A DNA stretch of 64,000 nucleotides, taken from NCBI GenBank assembly GCA_037389465.1, contig JAZARR010000032.1, positions 3,420,001 through 3,484,000 on the forward strand, given 5' to 3'. This stretch comes from Baylisascaris procyonis. Its lineage: Eukaryota > Nematoda > Chromadorea > Rhabditida > Ascarididae. Each line of letters opens with the position of its first letter. The stretch's first letter is position 1. The position numbers and the translations under genes were made by a program. The notes beneath the pieces are model-generated. The model ran no database searches. It had not been told where the DNA came from and saw only the letters and a list, made by a program, of their open reading frames with translations. Positions 24,882 to 36,620 of this stretch are shown piece by piece.

Positions 24882-25223
24882 CTACTCGGTCGCATCTAAT
24901 TTGACCGCATTCGGGCTTGCCGCAATCGCCTCTTTATAACTACTTTTATCCTCATCACTTCCTTCGGTTGATTTGTCTGCCTGTGAAACAAAATTGTCAT
25001 CCTCGGCTTTTGCTTCTGCCTCGGGATCCTCCTCTACGACGTCCGTACAGCACACTGTTTTGGCATGTGGGGCGCATGTAATGCATTTCGCACTCGCCTC
25101 GTTACCACTGCGTAACAGCGAAGTTGTCACACTGCCGTCCACCCGTATCGTCATGGAGTTGGCTGGCGACAGTGCACTCAAACGTGCACGCAGCACCAAC
25201 ACATACAGCTCATAACGCTGACG
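24882..25223 (-). CDS. efa-6: EFA6 exon L, C-terminal exon
   Basis: 113 codons plus stop; acceptor TGCTTTCAG. It opens with RQRYELYVLVLRARLSAL, matching the FEKTRYEMYVSILK end of the post-PH helix, then a cysteine-containing stretch (KCITCAPHAKTVCC) and an acidic tail (EEDPEAEAKAEDD). The tail is unrecognised and probably lineage-specific. Confidence 0.92.
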   Translation of the reverse strand, partial: RQRYELYVLVLRARLSALSPANSMTIRVDGSVTTSLLRSGNEASAKCITCAPHAKTVCCTDVVEEDPEAEAKAEDDNFVSQADKSTEGSDEDKSSYKEAIAASPNAVKLDATE

Positions 25224-28200
25224 CTGAAAGCAATGCTCGGTCATGTAACTTTTCCATTATAGACATATATATATATAGTCTTTAAGCAAAAATTTTCCTC
25301 GACCCAGAAATTACATAAAACTTTTTTGAAGACGCAGCATATATGATGGAGGGACACCATAAAACAGCAAACAACAATATGACCGATGAACTGAATAAAA
25401 CGATCGGATAACACTATCAAAATACTGGCCCTATATGTGCATTTTGTAGCACAATCATTAACCAGAACATTACGCCATCATTGAACAAGCATAGGAACAG
25501 AGAAATCGGCGCCGCGCGCTCTTCATGCAGTCATGCCAACCAAATCGACAACCTATATCACTACTCAAAGGTAATATAATTGCCTCGAATAAAATGATAT
25601 TCCGCAGTGTCCTCCATTCATTAGACTGTTCTAAGTATGCAAGAGTGACATCAATCTTCTAGCGAGCATTCAGCATATCATCACAACCGGTATAGGTAGC
25701 CTTCTGGGCAGCGAGATAACCAAAAAACCAAAGCACAGAAATAAACTCGAGAAAGCGCATGGAGTAAGGTATAACTAACCTCTTGATAGAGATAGCGTTC
25801 CTTGTAGAAAAACCGCTGCACAACGTGACCTTTAGCATTTAAGGGTGGTGCCTCCTTCATGAGGTCCTCGAGTGCCTGCCGCATCTCAAGCTCCTTTTCC
25901 TCATGTGCACGCAACTGCTCGGGCTTAAATTCGCGAGGCTTGTTTTACTATGCACTTCAACACAGAAACATGCTAACATATTGGTTGCCCTATTATATTA
26001 TTTCTTGTTAAATCATATTTTCTAACATCCTGTCAGTGCTCTTCGTTGTAAGCCATATGACTCGTTTATTCACTCTGAATTCTAATATGCGGCGTTTTCG
26101 CTGACTGTTTGTCACTGTTAAGGTTCTCTAGATCTCGGTCATATTGATGCAACTGGAAAACGTTATTAGAGCTCCGGAATCCGTTAGTAAGTATTGAGAT
26201 ACAACAAAAGCACTAGTGAATAACTGGGACAGGAGAAACAAGACAGCATTTAATAAACAACCTCTCTAAAAGCTTTGAGAAAATACGATCCCTAGGCCTG
26301 GATGCAAGTATGAGATACGCCGTTCCATGTGAACATTTGAAAACTCTCAAATCAAGCGTACCTACTCCGCTAACTATATAAGCTCAAAATTATGCAACAG
26401 TGAAAAAGTGATAGCTCGTCGCTTACAATAGAAAGCTTGGAAGGCGCGCTTGGGAGAAGTGGTTTATGGAAGGCAGTCGTTGTGCTCGAGACTGCGGCCG
26501 GCAAAGCTGGCGAAGAAAACGCCGCCGCAACGTAGTTGATTGTATCGATCCATCTTTGGACTTCGTTCGGGTCGCTGAATCCACCTCATTATCACAGCAT
26601 CTCAAGAACGGAAAACGCACTCACAGTGAGATACATTGGACACTTCAGCTATCTCTACACTCACCTTCGCATTTATCATTCTATTTCAGCAACAAAAATG
26701 TGCAAATCTCTTGACAATGTCAACAATCTTCTCGCCTTCAACAACATAATAATAACGTTCACTTCGTTTCTAAATGATTACCTTTTTTTTTCACTTTAAC
26801 TTGTCTCATCGAAAATTTTGGTAAGGTTTCTGCTTTCTTAAACAAATCTTCTTCCCTCTTCTTCCCCTTCCCCTGCGATCTCAGAATGCCTGGAGATTCA
26901 CTTTATTTGCCCTCTAATCACTAATCTCTAGCCTAACTACCGCGACCATCAAACGCAACGATACCTGGTCTCAAAAAGGAATTCGCCGAGGTTGGCAGTT
27001 CGTAATCGAAAGACGTGTTGCTTTTTAGCATAGTCTCGTGCCCGCTCGGCAAACGAATGATGCAGCAGTATGGCATTGTTGAACGTCTCATATCGACCTC
27101 GTTTGAAGCCATTCTCATTCTTGTGCAAATACAGCACCATACCGCGAACACGGGCGTACATCATTCGCCATCCCCTCCGACCGAATGGTGCTGCAATCCT
27201 TTCATCTACTCTAGTCTTCTCAAGTGCAATCTCAAGCAACGCTTTGAAGTCGCATCCGGTAGCTGATAGGCTGATATCTGATAATGATTAGGCAAAACGA
27301 TTTCAACGAGAAATATCAACAAAAACAAACAAACACCTACTCATGGGAAGTATTTCACTAGTGAAAATAACACAGAAGGCTGATATCTGATTGCAAGACC
27401 TGATGACCTAAGCACTGGATGAAGAAGCCTTTTGAATTAACTGCATGATACGGTCACCTTTTTCGCTCACCAATACCAGACTGTGAGCCTCATAAACTGT
27501 GAGCGAATTATCAAAAAGGCATCACGATACATTCATAATTCAGGTGATCAATTCATATGATTGATCGAATTGCAGAAATTTAATTTTTGTGAAACAACCG
27601 ATGCAAAGTGCAACTCACTCCTTAGCAAAATACAAGCAATTTTTCGAGACTGATTAAGTTCTCAGTCGAACGCGATTACAGAAAGGAGTGTTTAGGAGGG
27701 GTGGGCGAAGAAATTAAAAAGATTGATGGCTCCAGCTTCAGTGGCATATATCCTGTTAGGGAAAATCCGCCCACATATCCATATTCCGCTCCACCTGTAA
27801 GGGAAAATCCATATCCCGTTGCAAAAATTCTCTCACTTAGACGTAAAAATAAATTTCCGAGTTAAGCATAATGAAACGGCGAAATAAAGTGTAAAAGGCA
27901 GCTCAACATGACTTTCTCGTTTCAATAAGGCTTTTGAGTAGGCTGATTTACAAGCATTTCAATTTTTCATTCAATTCACCAGCAATTTCACTTTTAACGA
28001 TCTCCCATTGCAGTTTCACTTAAAGATGCACCCTTCTTCGGAGAATCAGCGTAAATAATGCCACAGCCGATACCGCCTTGACACAAACACAACGAAGCCA
28101 ACGACGCACTTCATTTAACAATAAATTCAACACCCACTTCTGCTGCCATCGCGATCATAGACGCACTTTCTCATTACCCAGCCTGCTTTGTACTCGATTT

Positions 28201-31200
28201 GGTCATCTTGACCAACTATCGACTTCGATTTCGTTAATGATTTTCTCTTCTTCTTATTATTGGCACCTATTTTGCTCGCTGATCCATTTGCAGACAACTC
28301 GCCATTCGGTTCCACTTCGTTGTCTTCCCTGCAAAATAATTAACCATAAAGCGATTACGACGATGCGAACAAAATTACACAAAAAATTACGCACTTATCT
28401 GTTGGAATTATTGGAATGTGCAGTGAGAACACTGCAAGCTACAACCCCCAATGCGTCATCACCATTCGACAGAAACAAAGTGGATTTCTCAACATCTCAA
28501 AACCGAAATAACAAGCTCACAGCGTCTAGGCATTAGTCTTTTACACATGTCTAAGGAGCTTTCTAGTCATCATTAGGGAAGGAATAACCCTATCCCCTAA
28601 ACATCAATGATCCCTTGATCAATGCGCTGACAGTGTCTACATTCTCAAACGAAGCTAATGTTTCGTCAATGAATAAACGGTCAAGCTAAGCACAAGTGAA
28701 GTCTGCCCAGCTTATCAAATGGAATCCTTTACGGCATCAAGCTTTAGGACTCGGTAAGCCCCACCCACTCAGCAAAAGCAATATAATTTGCTTACTCAGC
28801 CCATTTAATTGGTTGTTCTTTGATCGAGCCGTACAGTGTCTTCAGCAGAGTTCGGTCGAAATTGTGCTCGGTCTGGCTGATATTGTCAATAAACTCACGA
28901 CTCGACATTCGGCTTCCTGCATTCTGCAAATGGACAACACAACGTCATCGAAAACTCACACGGCAAGGTACCAATGCTCCTATCGTAAACAAAAGTCAAT
29001 GTCCAATGTCGTACGCGTTCACGAAAGAAAATATACGAGGCCTGGAAAATTGGGGAACCAAATGTTAAAACTTTCCTGTCAGCGCATTCATGAAAGGTGA
29101 ATTCAGTCAGCTCTCACTCTTCTTCCCCTCAAAAAAAATGGCAGCATCAGCTCTGGGTACTTACAACAGTTTCTGTTACTGAAAATATAAATTTAAAAAA
29201 AGATGGGGATGAAATAGCTGCTATATGAAACTTAAATGGTTAGCAACTAAAACTGTTTAACAAGGGGCACAAAATGCGTCCAGCAAGTTCGTAAAGACAC
29301 ATGGGGCGTTAGCATAGCGGAAGCATGCGTCTTGCCAGTATTCATAACGATTGAATTCCAATAATTCGGCAAGAAGCTTAACGTGGACCCTACCATGAGA
29401 GAATCCCAAAGGGTAATATAAAGAAAATCTCCCTTATCACCCGGATGCTTAAAGAAATAGCACCTCAACAGATTCATCTTCTTCTTAAACAAATAGAAAT
29501 ATCCCATCATCTGAACCTAATGTTATTTCGCGATTGTGAACCTAATGGCAGCCGAAATTCTCTTCTTCAAACCACACAAGTGCAAACTGGTCCATCAGCA
29601 TGCACCCTTTAATATGCAAATCTGCGCATTCCTTCAAAATAACGCTGCTGTTTTGGCAGCATCCTAATGTATTCGAAGAGCTGTAAAAAAGAAATTGAGA
29701 ACCAAATTCTTGAAGACCAAAGGTGCACGAAGTGGAAATGCAATTCGAAATAAAATTTTAGTTTAATTAACAAAAAAAAAAAGAACAACTAACATCTCCA
29801 TGTAGATCTGAATTCAATAACAGCAACGCACAAGTGAGAGCGTGAACTTGATCTGCAACTCGAACGAAGCTTTAGAACAATTATCTCACAGGTGAACGTT
29901 TAAAGTGGATGATACATTGGCAGCTTTAAACATTGGAATCATATCACCCATATGCTTACATACCCATAATCTACAGGGTGGAGAACGAGGAAGGAAAGTT
30001 TGAGAGCAACAAAAAAAACTAATAGATGGAGTTCGAAAGTATCGTAATTTCGAAGAAGCAGCAAATGGGGACCCCAGTTTTCTCGTTTCATAAAAGACAA
30101 TACTGCAATGTGACAAACGCAGAAAAATCATACCGCTACAAGGCAATTTGCCAACTATGATATCCTCATAATACCCTACAACTCTAAACGCAGCATCCCC
30201 AAGTAAAAACTGTCACCTCCGAAATAATCAATAAATGAAGTTTGGCTTAGATAATCCAACTTCGCGTTCACTTTCCTAATGGTTCTAAACAATGAGTCTG
30301 GGACGTCCATGTCAACAACATATTTCCAGTCAAGCCACATGAATAGGATATTAAAAATTCAATCAACGCACCGCTTATTTCCATTCTATAGATCTGCGTC
30401 TAACCACATATCATTACCCTAACATATCGACACATTACAAACTTATGTCTACTACCATAGAAATTAGCAATGAAAAATAGCGCAAAATGCAAAAAATTAC
30501 CAAAATCTGTGATATTTAAGTGCAACAAACCAGCAGAATGGAAGAGTGTTGGATTGCATTGGTGATAACGTTTTGCAAAGTGCTCAAGAATACGAGCTCG
30601 TTCTTGTGTCTCTCCAATGAGACAAAACCTCGATAGAAATTCTCGAATAGCAACATCCAAACGAATGCCTAAGAAATTGAATAATGCGCAATATTCATCT
30701 GCAACCGCAACACCGAAATCGTTCCTGCAATTTTTTTTTTTTTGCATATTATACAAAGCAAATTGGCACTATTATATCCAATAAATGCAACATTTGTGCT
30801 CGGATATACTCTCAAATATTCTCTTCTAAAATTTCACTTTATTCCACCCGTTCGCTCCGAATAAATTCGCGTTTTACACTAGAAAAGTATTACAACAACC
30901 AATAAACCCTACATTCTCGTACTCATGCAAAAAATAGACCGGAACCTCAACGTTCCTTCTTCCTCCCTTAGTGAGAAAGACTTATTTACACACGCTAAAT
31001 AATCAACCCATTTGAGTAGTAGCAGAACTAGCGGATCTCAGCTCTGCTATTTATTGTACGTTGCGCACTTTGGATTTTTAAAAACACATCACAGCACGTT
31101 ACTTAAAAACTTACACAGACTTGTATAAAAGTTCTTCGCAAGTATATTCTATGCTTCCGACTACTTGCGTTAACACAAGCGAAGTATATCGTATTCCGTT

Positions 31201-34200
31201 CCTAAAGTGTCGTTGGGCCAGGATTTGCTCTTTGTTCTGTGTCAACGCGTTCCTTTCGACGAACTCCACAGCAAAGCAATGCAAAAGGTGACAGCACTGT
31301 TTTGGAGGTGGTGGCTTAGCCATTTTCCGGATGCTTACTTATGAAGCACAATTTATGCCGGCTTCGAATTTCACAGATGAGGGTTATACGTATTAAACGT
31401 CGAAACGTTAGTGCCGATTATGGTGAAACTGACTAGCTGAATACAAGTGACCCAACAAAAAAAAGCACTTTTATGCCCTCCCGATGGCAAACAATGTATA
31501 TACAGGAACAAAAAGGAAGGCAGGAAAACAAATTCTGGGGCAGAAGGATGCATAGAGCAGGCGCCTGATGCCTGACTCTTTTTAAGGGGGATAAGCGTGG
31601 ATTTCGTGCTTCAAGAAAATATGAAGCTACAGGGCACCTTACTGCTATCATCGCAAGCAAACAGGGAACAGACGGAAAAAGGCACCATCTGACACAATCC
31701 ACCACTCTTCTCTCCCTACATTTCATCCTTATTCGTGATTTAGTTGGGTTCTTGCAAGGTATTATGCGACTAAAAGGTTTTTTTCAGCTTCTTTGGAGTA
31801 AAGTGTGTGCAATGATAATATAAACATTACTGCTAATAGATGCAAGAGTTCACTGAATTGCAGTTGCAGACGATAAAAAATGATTCATCGCTTTCCATAA
31901 TGCTTCCGAGGAAAATAATCAAAAAACTTCTTTCCTCATTTCACATGTTCAAATAACGAACGTCTACAACACAGGTTTTTATAAATATGTGTTTTTCACT
32001 GGAACAGTATGAGAACTTCCCCTTCCCCAACAAAAAAAACAACAACAAACTCTTCCCACACAATTCCTCTCCTGGCCCTCTCCCAAACTATCAGGATCAA
32101 TACCTCCTGCCATCCATAAACCACCAACCAAGGTGCCAATATCTACAACCACCCACCAGTAGAGAATCCTGGCTACTCCAACGACGTAATGTTACACCTT
32201 AACATGATGTGTTCTATGAGATCACTGAAAAGAAAGGTAGAACAATAAACGTGTTCGCAACATAACGCTAACGTCTTTGACAAATGCGCCGCAACGTCGC
32301 ATTTTCGGAAACCATCGAGAGCGTAGAGACGTTTCGCTAGTCGACTTGACGCCTCGCTCTGCACTTCTGATTTATGATCGACATCTGAAAAATTATCACT
32401 ATTATTGAGAACAACGAAAGTATTTAAAGGTTAAAGTTTAAGATTCATTTCAGTTGAATATTTTATTTTATGCGGCTTTGATACAACTAAGTTAGTGACC
32501 GACTGGATTAATGCCTCGTCTGGAAAACATGAAATGAAGCATTGAAAAGTGGCATTCAAGCGTGAGCTCTGGAACACTATAAAAATCGAAGAACCGAGCG
32601 ACGGAAATTGGAAAGAACAACTCGATCTAAAATAGAAAGAAGCAACGATAACCAAGGGAAAATTACCACATTTTCACAGATGTTTGTTTACAATATCTAA
32701 CGTTTTCTCACATAATTTATGGAGCTTATTTGTTATAAGCACTCCGAGAATTTATGGAAGAGGCAAATTGATCTAACGAGGTAGTCATGACTCAGTCAGT
32801 AGGGTGGGGGGGGGGGGGAGGGGCAGGGCGGGAGGGGAGGGAGGATGGCAGAAAAAAGTGAAATTGCGAGGAAATTCCATGAAAAAATAAATGAAGCCGC
32901 CCTTGCAATTCAAAAAGACACATCACTGCGTACCAAATTTCATCCTAAGCGAGGACTGAATGAATCATCCCCTTCTTTTCAGATAGTAAGCACAGCAGTG
33001 AACGAACTCTTACCATGCGGTGGTGAAGGACAAGTGACCGTCGAGACGAAATTGCTTATAATTGGTATCGCTCCTTTCGCTGGACTGCTCGGTTCGCTCG
33101 AACTCGTTTGAAGTGGCTGCGAATTGGCGTTCACCCTTCTTTCAACTGCTGGACTGTGAGTTACGGATGTGAAGGAGAATTGTGAAGACACTGCACTTGA
33201 TACTGTCAGGTCGGAACCACGCACATCTCCAGATTCTGGCGCTGCATCGACGTTAACAGTAACCGATGATTGCTGCTCGTTACCTAACGCTGCACACACC
33301 TGAAATCACCTTTTCATTACCACAAATCCAAACTTTTTTCTCAAAGAACATAGACTAACAGCTCAGGACGATACATTACTAATCGACTTAAAACATCGGC
33401 AATAATTTTAAAAAGTCCACTGCGCAATTAGAGAAACCACCTATGTACCAACTGCATCAGCATCGATCACGGCGGCACGCACAAACCTCAAACTGCAGAG
33501 GTTATAAACTTACGAATTTTTCATTCCTCTTTCGATTTCAAGCGTACATGCGCTGAAGCAGATTGATGGTTTTCATTTAGAGTTGTAAACGGCTATGAAG
33601 GGAAGAAGCACCTTCGAATTGAGAAATGGGCGGAACAATTCTCATTTCTCATGCGCATGCATGATAACCGCTCAGTGAATAGTAGGCGTTTTTTTTTTCT
33701 GCCATGGAACACAGCAGACAATGAAGCGTAAAAACATATAGGAGTTATGAATAGAAACTTATAAAAAACATCCCATTTCATTGCCAGTCGCTGCATTGAA
33801 TGGAAAAGTGTTCTACCCTCTAATTGGCAGTGTGTACATCTAATGGCAAAAAGCGATCACAACACGGAAACAGTGGGTCTTAAAGAGTATATAAGCAGAG
33901 AAGCGCATCAAAGGAAGAAAGCGAAATACGGCTTTTCACAATTCAACCATTACACAAGCAAATCGAACCAATATTCAAATGGCATGCTGCAAAGCAGTCC
34001 GATCAGGCAGCTGTATAAAACCTCAAGAACAAAAATCAATGCTTTAGGGGATGTTTCCGATAAAAAAAATTGGCGTATAAGACTCTACGCATATGAGGAA
34101 ACTTAATATCTGTCAGCATTTAAAGTTTAAAAATTTGATTTAATTTCAGAAACTCACAATATACAATGTGAAACGAAGTGGAATGAAGCTGAGTATGAGA

Positions 34201-34901
34201 GTGAAGCAATGATATGTTGATACATTAAGCGAGTGTAATCACAATGGTTTTGTCTATTAGCGACTTTAAATAAGCCTTACTCAAGCATATACATATGCAC
34301 AAATACAGCGCTTATAACATACGTCTGCAAAATTTAAAAAAAAAGTGTCAAAAGAGAGATGAAGCAATATACTTAAAAATAAGAACGTTACACAACCACA
34401 CCAAACGATGAAGGAATAGGCCATAATGTAACAATATTCTATGAAAAGTTTGCCTGCTATCCCCCTATATCTCAAATCTCAAAGACATAGAAAATAAAGA
34501 AAAGAAATATGCATTTGAAGTCGTAAATGTGCTCGTCTTGAAAAAAAAAAGGCAGAATTGTTGACTTACTGGAGTGTTGATCGTATGCGCGTTCAGACCG
34601 TTGTCGGATTGTGAAGCGGGAACGGCTGACTCTGGGTTGAATCTGCGAGCTCCGATCATCTGTTGCTGTGATGGATAGTCATCAAATGGCCCTCTTCTTA
34701 ACGGCGTTTCACCCACCGCTACTGACGGTGGCAATTGCTCACCGTAAATCTTAAAAATTAACAATTATTGAGATTTCGATATAATTCATTACAAATTTTT
34801 TATCATTTCTCTCACAGAAATGAAAGAAAAAGGGAAACCTTTTAAAGCTTTGCGCACAGAGATGATTCCCTCATTCAGACGTCTTCCACAACAAAATCTT
34901 A

Positions 34902-34970
<69 letters not shown>

Positions 34971-36155
34971 GATGGGCAATGATTCACTCAATGATTTCTA
35001 TTTTCGGCGTTTTATGTTGTAAGCCGCGTGAACGACGATGCCGTCTTAGAGATTAACATACGCAACATAATGGGAGTGGAAAATAGGTCCTGATGAGGGC
35101 AGAGGAAAAACACAAGTATAGCGCATTTTGAGACTGCGACGTTGTGAGTTCTAAACGAGGGAGTGGTGTATGGGCTACATCATTCAGGCGTAAGTATTAT
35201 ATGCGCCGTACTCATGCATCAGAATCAGATTTGATCCTCCCCTCTGCCTGCAAAAAAACGTATCTCCTTTTTATTAATGACCTTAAAGATAACTGAAACA
35301 TCCAGAAAACACTGATGAGGAAACATTTCGGTTGAGACATGCTGACTTCGAAAATTTCATTTGTGATATATGGACAAATTTATCGTCAGGAATCGTCCTC
35401 TTCGAACGGGAAGGTATTAACTGGTCATGCCATAATGCTGCAGCGAACGTGCATCATTCAAAAGTGAACACCACCAAACAACAGAAAAAAAAAGTGTTTT
35501 TATAATTTAATTACTCCAAAAATGAAATTTTTAAAAATCAAAATTTTTGACGGGCGAATCGATGCCAAAGATATTCCAAGTAGGTAGCGTGATAAAGGGA
35601 GAGTGAAAAATGAATAGGGAAGAGGAGGTGATAGTTGGGAACATCCGAAATATTCAACAAAACAGAGTTTAAAAACGAAAGTTCTGGCGCATAGCACTGG
35701 TATACCACTAGAAAATATTTCACATACCTCATTTTGGTGAATATTTGGGTATTTCCAGCTATTATACCAGCAGTCGTGAATATGGTGAAAAGTTTTTGAA
35801 TTTCTTTGAAATGACATTCTTCTGAGCGAATGAATTTCAAAACGAATCTCTTTGAAATATTGTGATGATGTGACAGTGTTGCATATTGTACATTCACTTA
35901 AGAAATGCATTGACATCAATCGAAATAATAGAAATATACCTCGGCATATCTCGGTGAAATTTTATGATCCAAATTGAGAATCTTCTCGCCGGTCATCAGA
36001 AAGGCCTCATATCGTGGTGGTCCACTCCTTACAGAGGACGACGACACCTCTCTCGATGGCATTTCCCTCGACGGATCCCGCCCCATTAGCACCTCCGTCA
36101 TGCCTACAATATTCGAACACTTCTCGTCTACATACTCAATTGGCAAAATCAAACG
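24882..36155 (-). CDS. efa-6: EFA6/PSD-family Arf guanine nucleotide exchange factor (SEC7 + PH), 12 exons, extreme N-terminus uncertain
   Basis: Twelve minus-strand exons, listed separately, join in phase to 741 codons plus stop, counting from the exon at 36155. In order they give: a conserved N-terminal block (residues 1-75, with PRYEAFLMTGEKILNLDHK); a Ser/Pro-rich linker (75-235); a SEC7 domain (about 240-392, with LAKRLYALDGF, GETQER and ALLLLNSDLHG); a basic linker (KKKRK near 417); a PH domain (about 436-550, with PFGRRGW and WIDTINYVAAAFSS); and a predicted helical segment (581-650) ending in an acidic tail. The SEC7 glutamate finger is Glu303 in GETQER. Family knowledge: EFA6 proteins load GTP on Arf6 at the plasma membrane, and worm EFA-6 also limits cortical microtubule growth and axon regeneration through its N-terminus. 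The order SEC7, PH, then PALPAAV and KPLLPSAPSK, is diagnostic of EFA6 rather than cytohesins. All introns begin GT and end AG. No poly(A) signal was recognised downstream. Confidence 0.93.
25780..25923 (-). CDS. efa-6: EFA6 exon K, helical region after PH
   Basis: 48 codons, phase 0; donor GAG|GTTAGT. It encodes PEQLRAHEEKELEMRQALED, then LNAKGHVVQRFFYKERYLYQE, like the EEQLKSHE helix after PH in EFA6. The acceptor is uncertain: AATTTAAG at 25924 was chosen, but an upstream in-phase AG at 25935 would add four residues. Confidence 0.9.
26427..26574 (-). CDS. efa-6: EFA6 exon J, PH C-terminal helix
   Basis: 148 bp; acceptor GGATTCAG, donor ATT|GTAAGC. It encodes SDPNEVQRWIDTINYVAAAF and SSPALPAAVSS, then HKPLLPSAPSKLSI. 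This is the signature end of the EFA6 PH domain (W-I-x-x-IN-x-VAA-x-FS-x-P-x-x-PAAV). Confidence 0.95.
26965..27190 (-). CDS. efa-6: EFA6 exon I, PH domain core
   Basis: 226 bp; acceptor GGATTGCAG, donor ACCAG|GTATCG. It encodes GRRGWRMMYARVRGMVLYLH, the FNNAILLHHSFAERARDYAK segment and KKQHVFRLRTANLGEFLFET. These align by eye with the EFA6 PH core (GKRGW, VLKG-x-VLYLQK, HHALASKASDYEKKPNVFKL). Confidence 0.96.
28138..28328 (-). CDS. efa-6: EFA6 exon H, basic linker and first PH strands
   Basis: 191 bp; acceptor ATTTTGCAG, donor CAGAA|GTGGGT. It encodes an acidic start, a lysine/arginine-rich stretch (NNKKKRKSLTKSKSI) and EYKAGWVMRKCVYDRDGSR, the first PH strands. The donor was chosen because the split codon A|CA gives the family sequence RTPFGRRGW across the junction. 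Confidence 0.93.
28796..28923 (-). CDS. efa-6: EFA6 exon G, end of SEC7
   Basis: 128 bp; acceptor CATTTGCAG, donor GCTGA|GTAAGC. It encodes NAGSRMSSREFIDNISQTEH, then FDRTLLKTLYGSIKEQPIKW, the C-terminal SEC7 helices (family pattern M-x-x-x-EFI, LLK-x-LY-x-SIK). The split codon GA|G joins exon H. Confidence 0.95.
29794..29852 (-). CDS. efa-6: EFA6 exon F, short SEC7 exon
   Basis: Only 59 bp; acceptor GAGTTGCAG, donor GAT|GTTAGT. It encodes QVHALTCALLLLNSDLHGD, equivalent to the conserved ALMLLNTDLHG helix and loop of SEC7 domains. Phase matches the exons on both sides. Confidence 0.96.
30531..30724 (-). CDS. efa-6: EFA6 exon E, SEC7 core with catalytic glutamate
   Basis: 194 bp; acceptor TTGCAG after a run of A on the coding strand, donor GCTG|GTTTGT. 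It encodes NDFGVAVADEYCALFNFLG, then AIREFLSRFCLIGETQERAR and the helix ILEHFAKRYHQCNP. The Glu of GETQER is the exchange-catalysing finger residue of SEC7 domains and is intact. Confidence 0.96.
32273..32384 (-). CDS. efa-6: EFA6 exon D, start of SEC7 domain
   Basis: 112 bp; strong acceptor TTTTTCAG, donor AAGAC|GTTAGC. It encodes VDHKSEVQSEASSRLAKRL, then YALDGFRKCDVAAHLSKT. This is the first helices of SEC7; vertebrate EFA6 has a similar A-x-RLA-x-RLY-x-LDGF-x-x-x-DV stretch. Ends in phase 2. Confidence 0.95.
32802..32845 (+). repeat. G-rich tract, potential G-quadruplex, in an EFA6 intron
   Basis: A run of about 13 G followed by four or more G3-G4 blocks within 44 bases, between exons C and D. 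The G-rich strand is the template strand for EFA6. Confidence 0.8.
33014..33299 (-). CDS. efa-6: EFA6 exon C, Ser/Thr/Val-rich linker
   Basis: 95 codons plus one base; acceptor TGATTTCAG, donor CATG|GTAAGA. It encodes a serine/threonine/proline-rich region (for example SQPLQTSSSEPSSPAKG) typical of the disordered segment before SEC7. It ends in phase 1, which fits the next exon (G|AT to Asp). Confidence 0.85.
34570..34749 (-). CDS. efa-6: EFA6 exon B, disordered linker
   Basis: 60 codons, phase 0 at both ends; acceptor ATTTTTAAG, donor CCA|GTAAGT. The encoded IYGEQLPPSVAVGETPL and QSDNGLNAHTINTP are polar and proline/serine-rich, so this is linker between the N-terminal block and SEC7. Little conservation is expected here; the call rests on splice signals and phase. 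Confidence 0.8.
34905..34967. repeat. (TA)n microsatellite in an EFA6 intron
   Basis: About 63 bases of uninterrupted TA dinucleotide in the intron between exons A and B. Confidence 0.97.
35940..36155 (-). CDS. efa-6: EFA6 exon A, conserved N-terminal block
   Basis: 72 codons, phase 0 at both ends; acceptor CTTCGCAG, donor GAG|GTATAT. It encodes RLILPIEYVDEKC, a Ser/Arg-rich stretch, then PRYEAFLMTGEKILNLDHK and ISPRYAE. The MTGEKILNL-like segment resembles the short conserved motif in the N-terminal microtubule-regulating region of invertebrate EFA6 (from memory of the family). A stronger-looking acceptor 32 bases upstream (TATTTTCAG at 36187-36195) would put an in-frame stop into the exon, so it was not chosen. 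Confidence 0.85.
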
Positions 36156-36620
36156 CTGCGAAGTGGGATGTTATTTGATGCCGCTGAAAATAAGTGTGAT
36201 TGTCTAGGTGACTCCTCGGTGAAATCTTCCTTGTTTTCGAAAATGAATGAGGGAGTCACGAAGGCAAGATGCTCCGGCTAAGAGCTCCTCTCACTCTCCT
36301 TGTACAGCTATTATATTTCCTTAAACCTGTTCACACTGAGTTCATTGGGCGAAGACTGGAAATTACGCGCCTAATTTAATTAATTTGGAGAGCTCCGATA
36401 AGCGACCTCCTTCCTCGTCCCCCCTCCCCTCCCCCACCTTGTTTACATTCACTCCAGATATCACTGCCTAAGTGAGTAAATCATTTCAATTTTTTAAAGA
36501 GTGATTTCAACAAGTGAATAAGAGGGACTAATACATCTAGACCACCGATTGAATGATTACATTACAAATTACTGCTGCCAATACACTCTTATAAAATAGC
36601 CAAGAAGGGTGATAAACATC

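Noticed and set aside
28078..28536. 152-codon plus-strand ORF
   Set aside because: It is the antisense shadow of EFA6 exon H (28138-28328), whose PH-domain homology fixes the minus strand.
29521..29690. Minus-strand segment after TTTTTTACAG, open for 47 codons (…ILKECADLHIKG…)
   Set aside because: It faintly recalls the SEC7 NSDLHG region, but the true exon is at 29794-29852 with matching phase on both sides; this piece is within the intron.
36163..36195. Longer form of EFA6 exon A using the strong TATTTTCAG acceptor
   Set aside because: The added segment has an in-frame TAA, so it cannot be joined to the conserved block.
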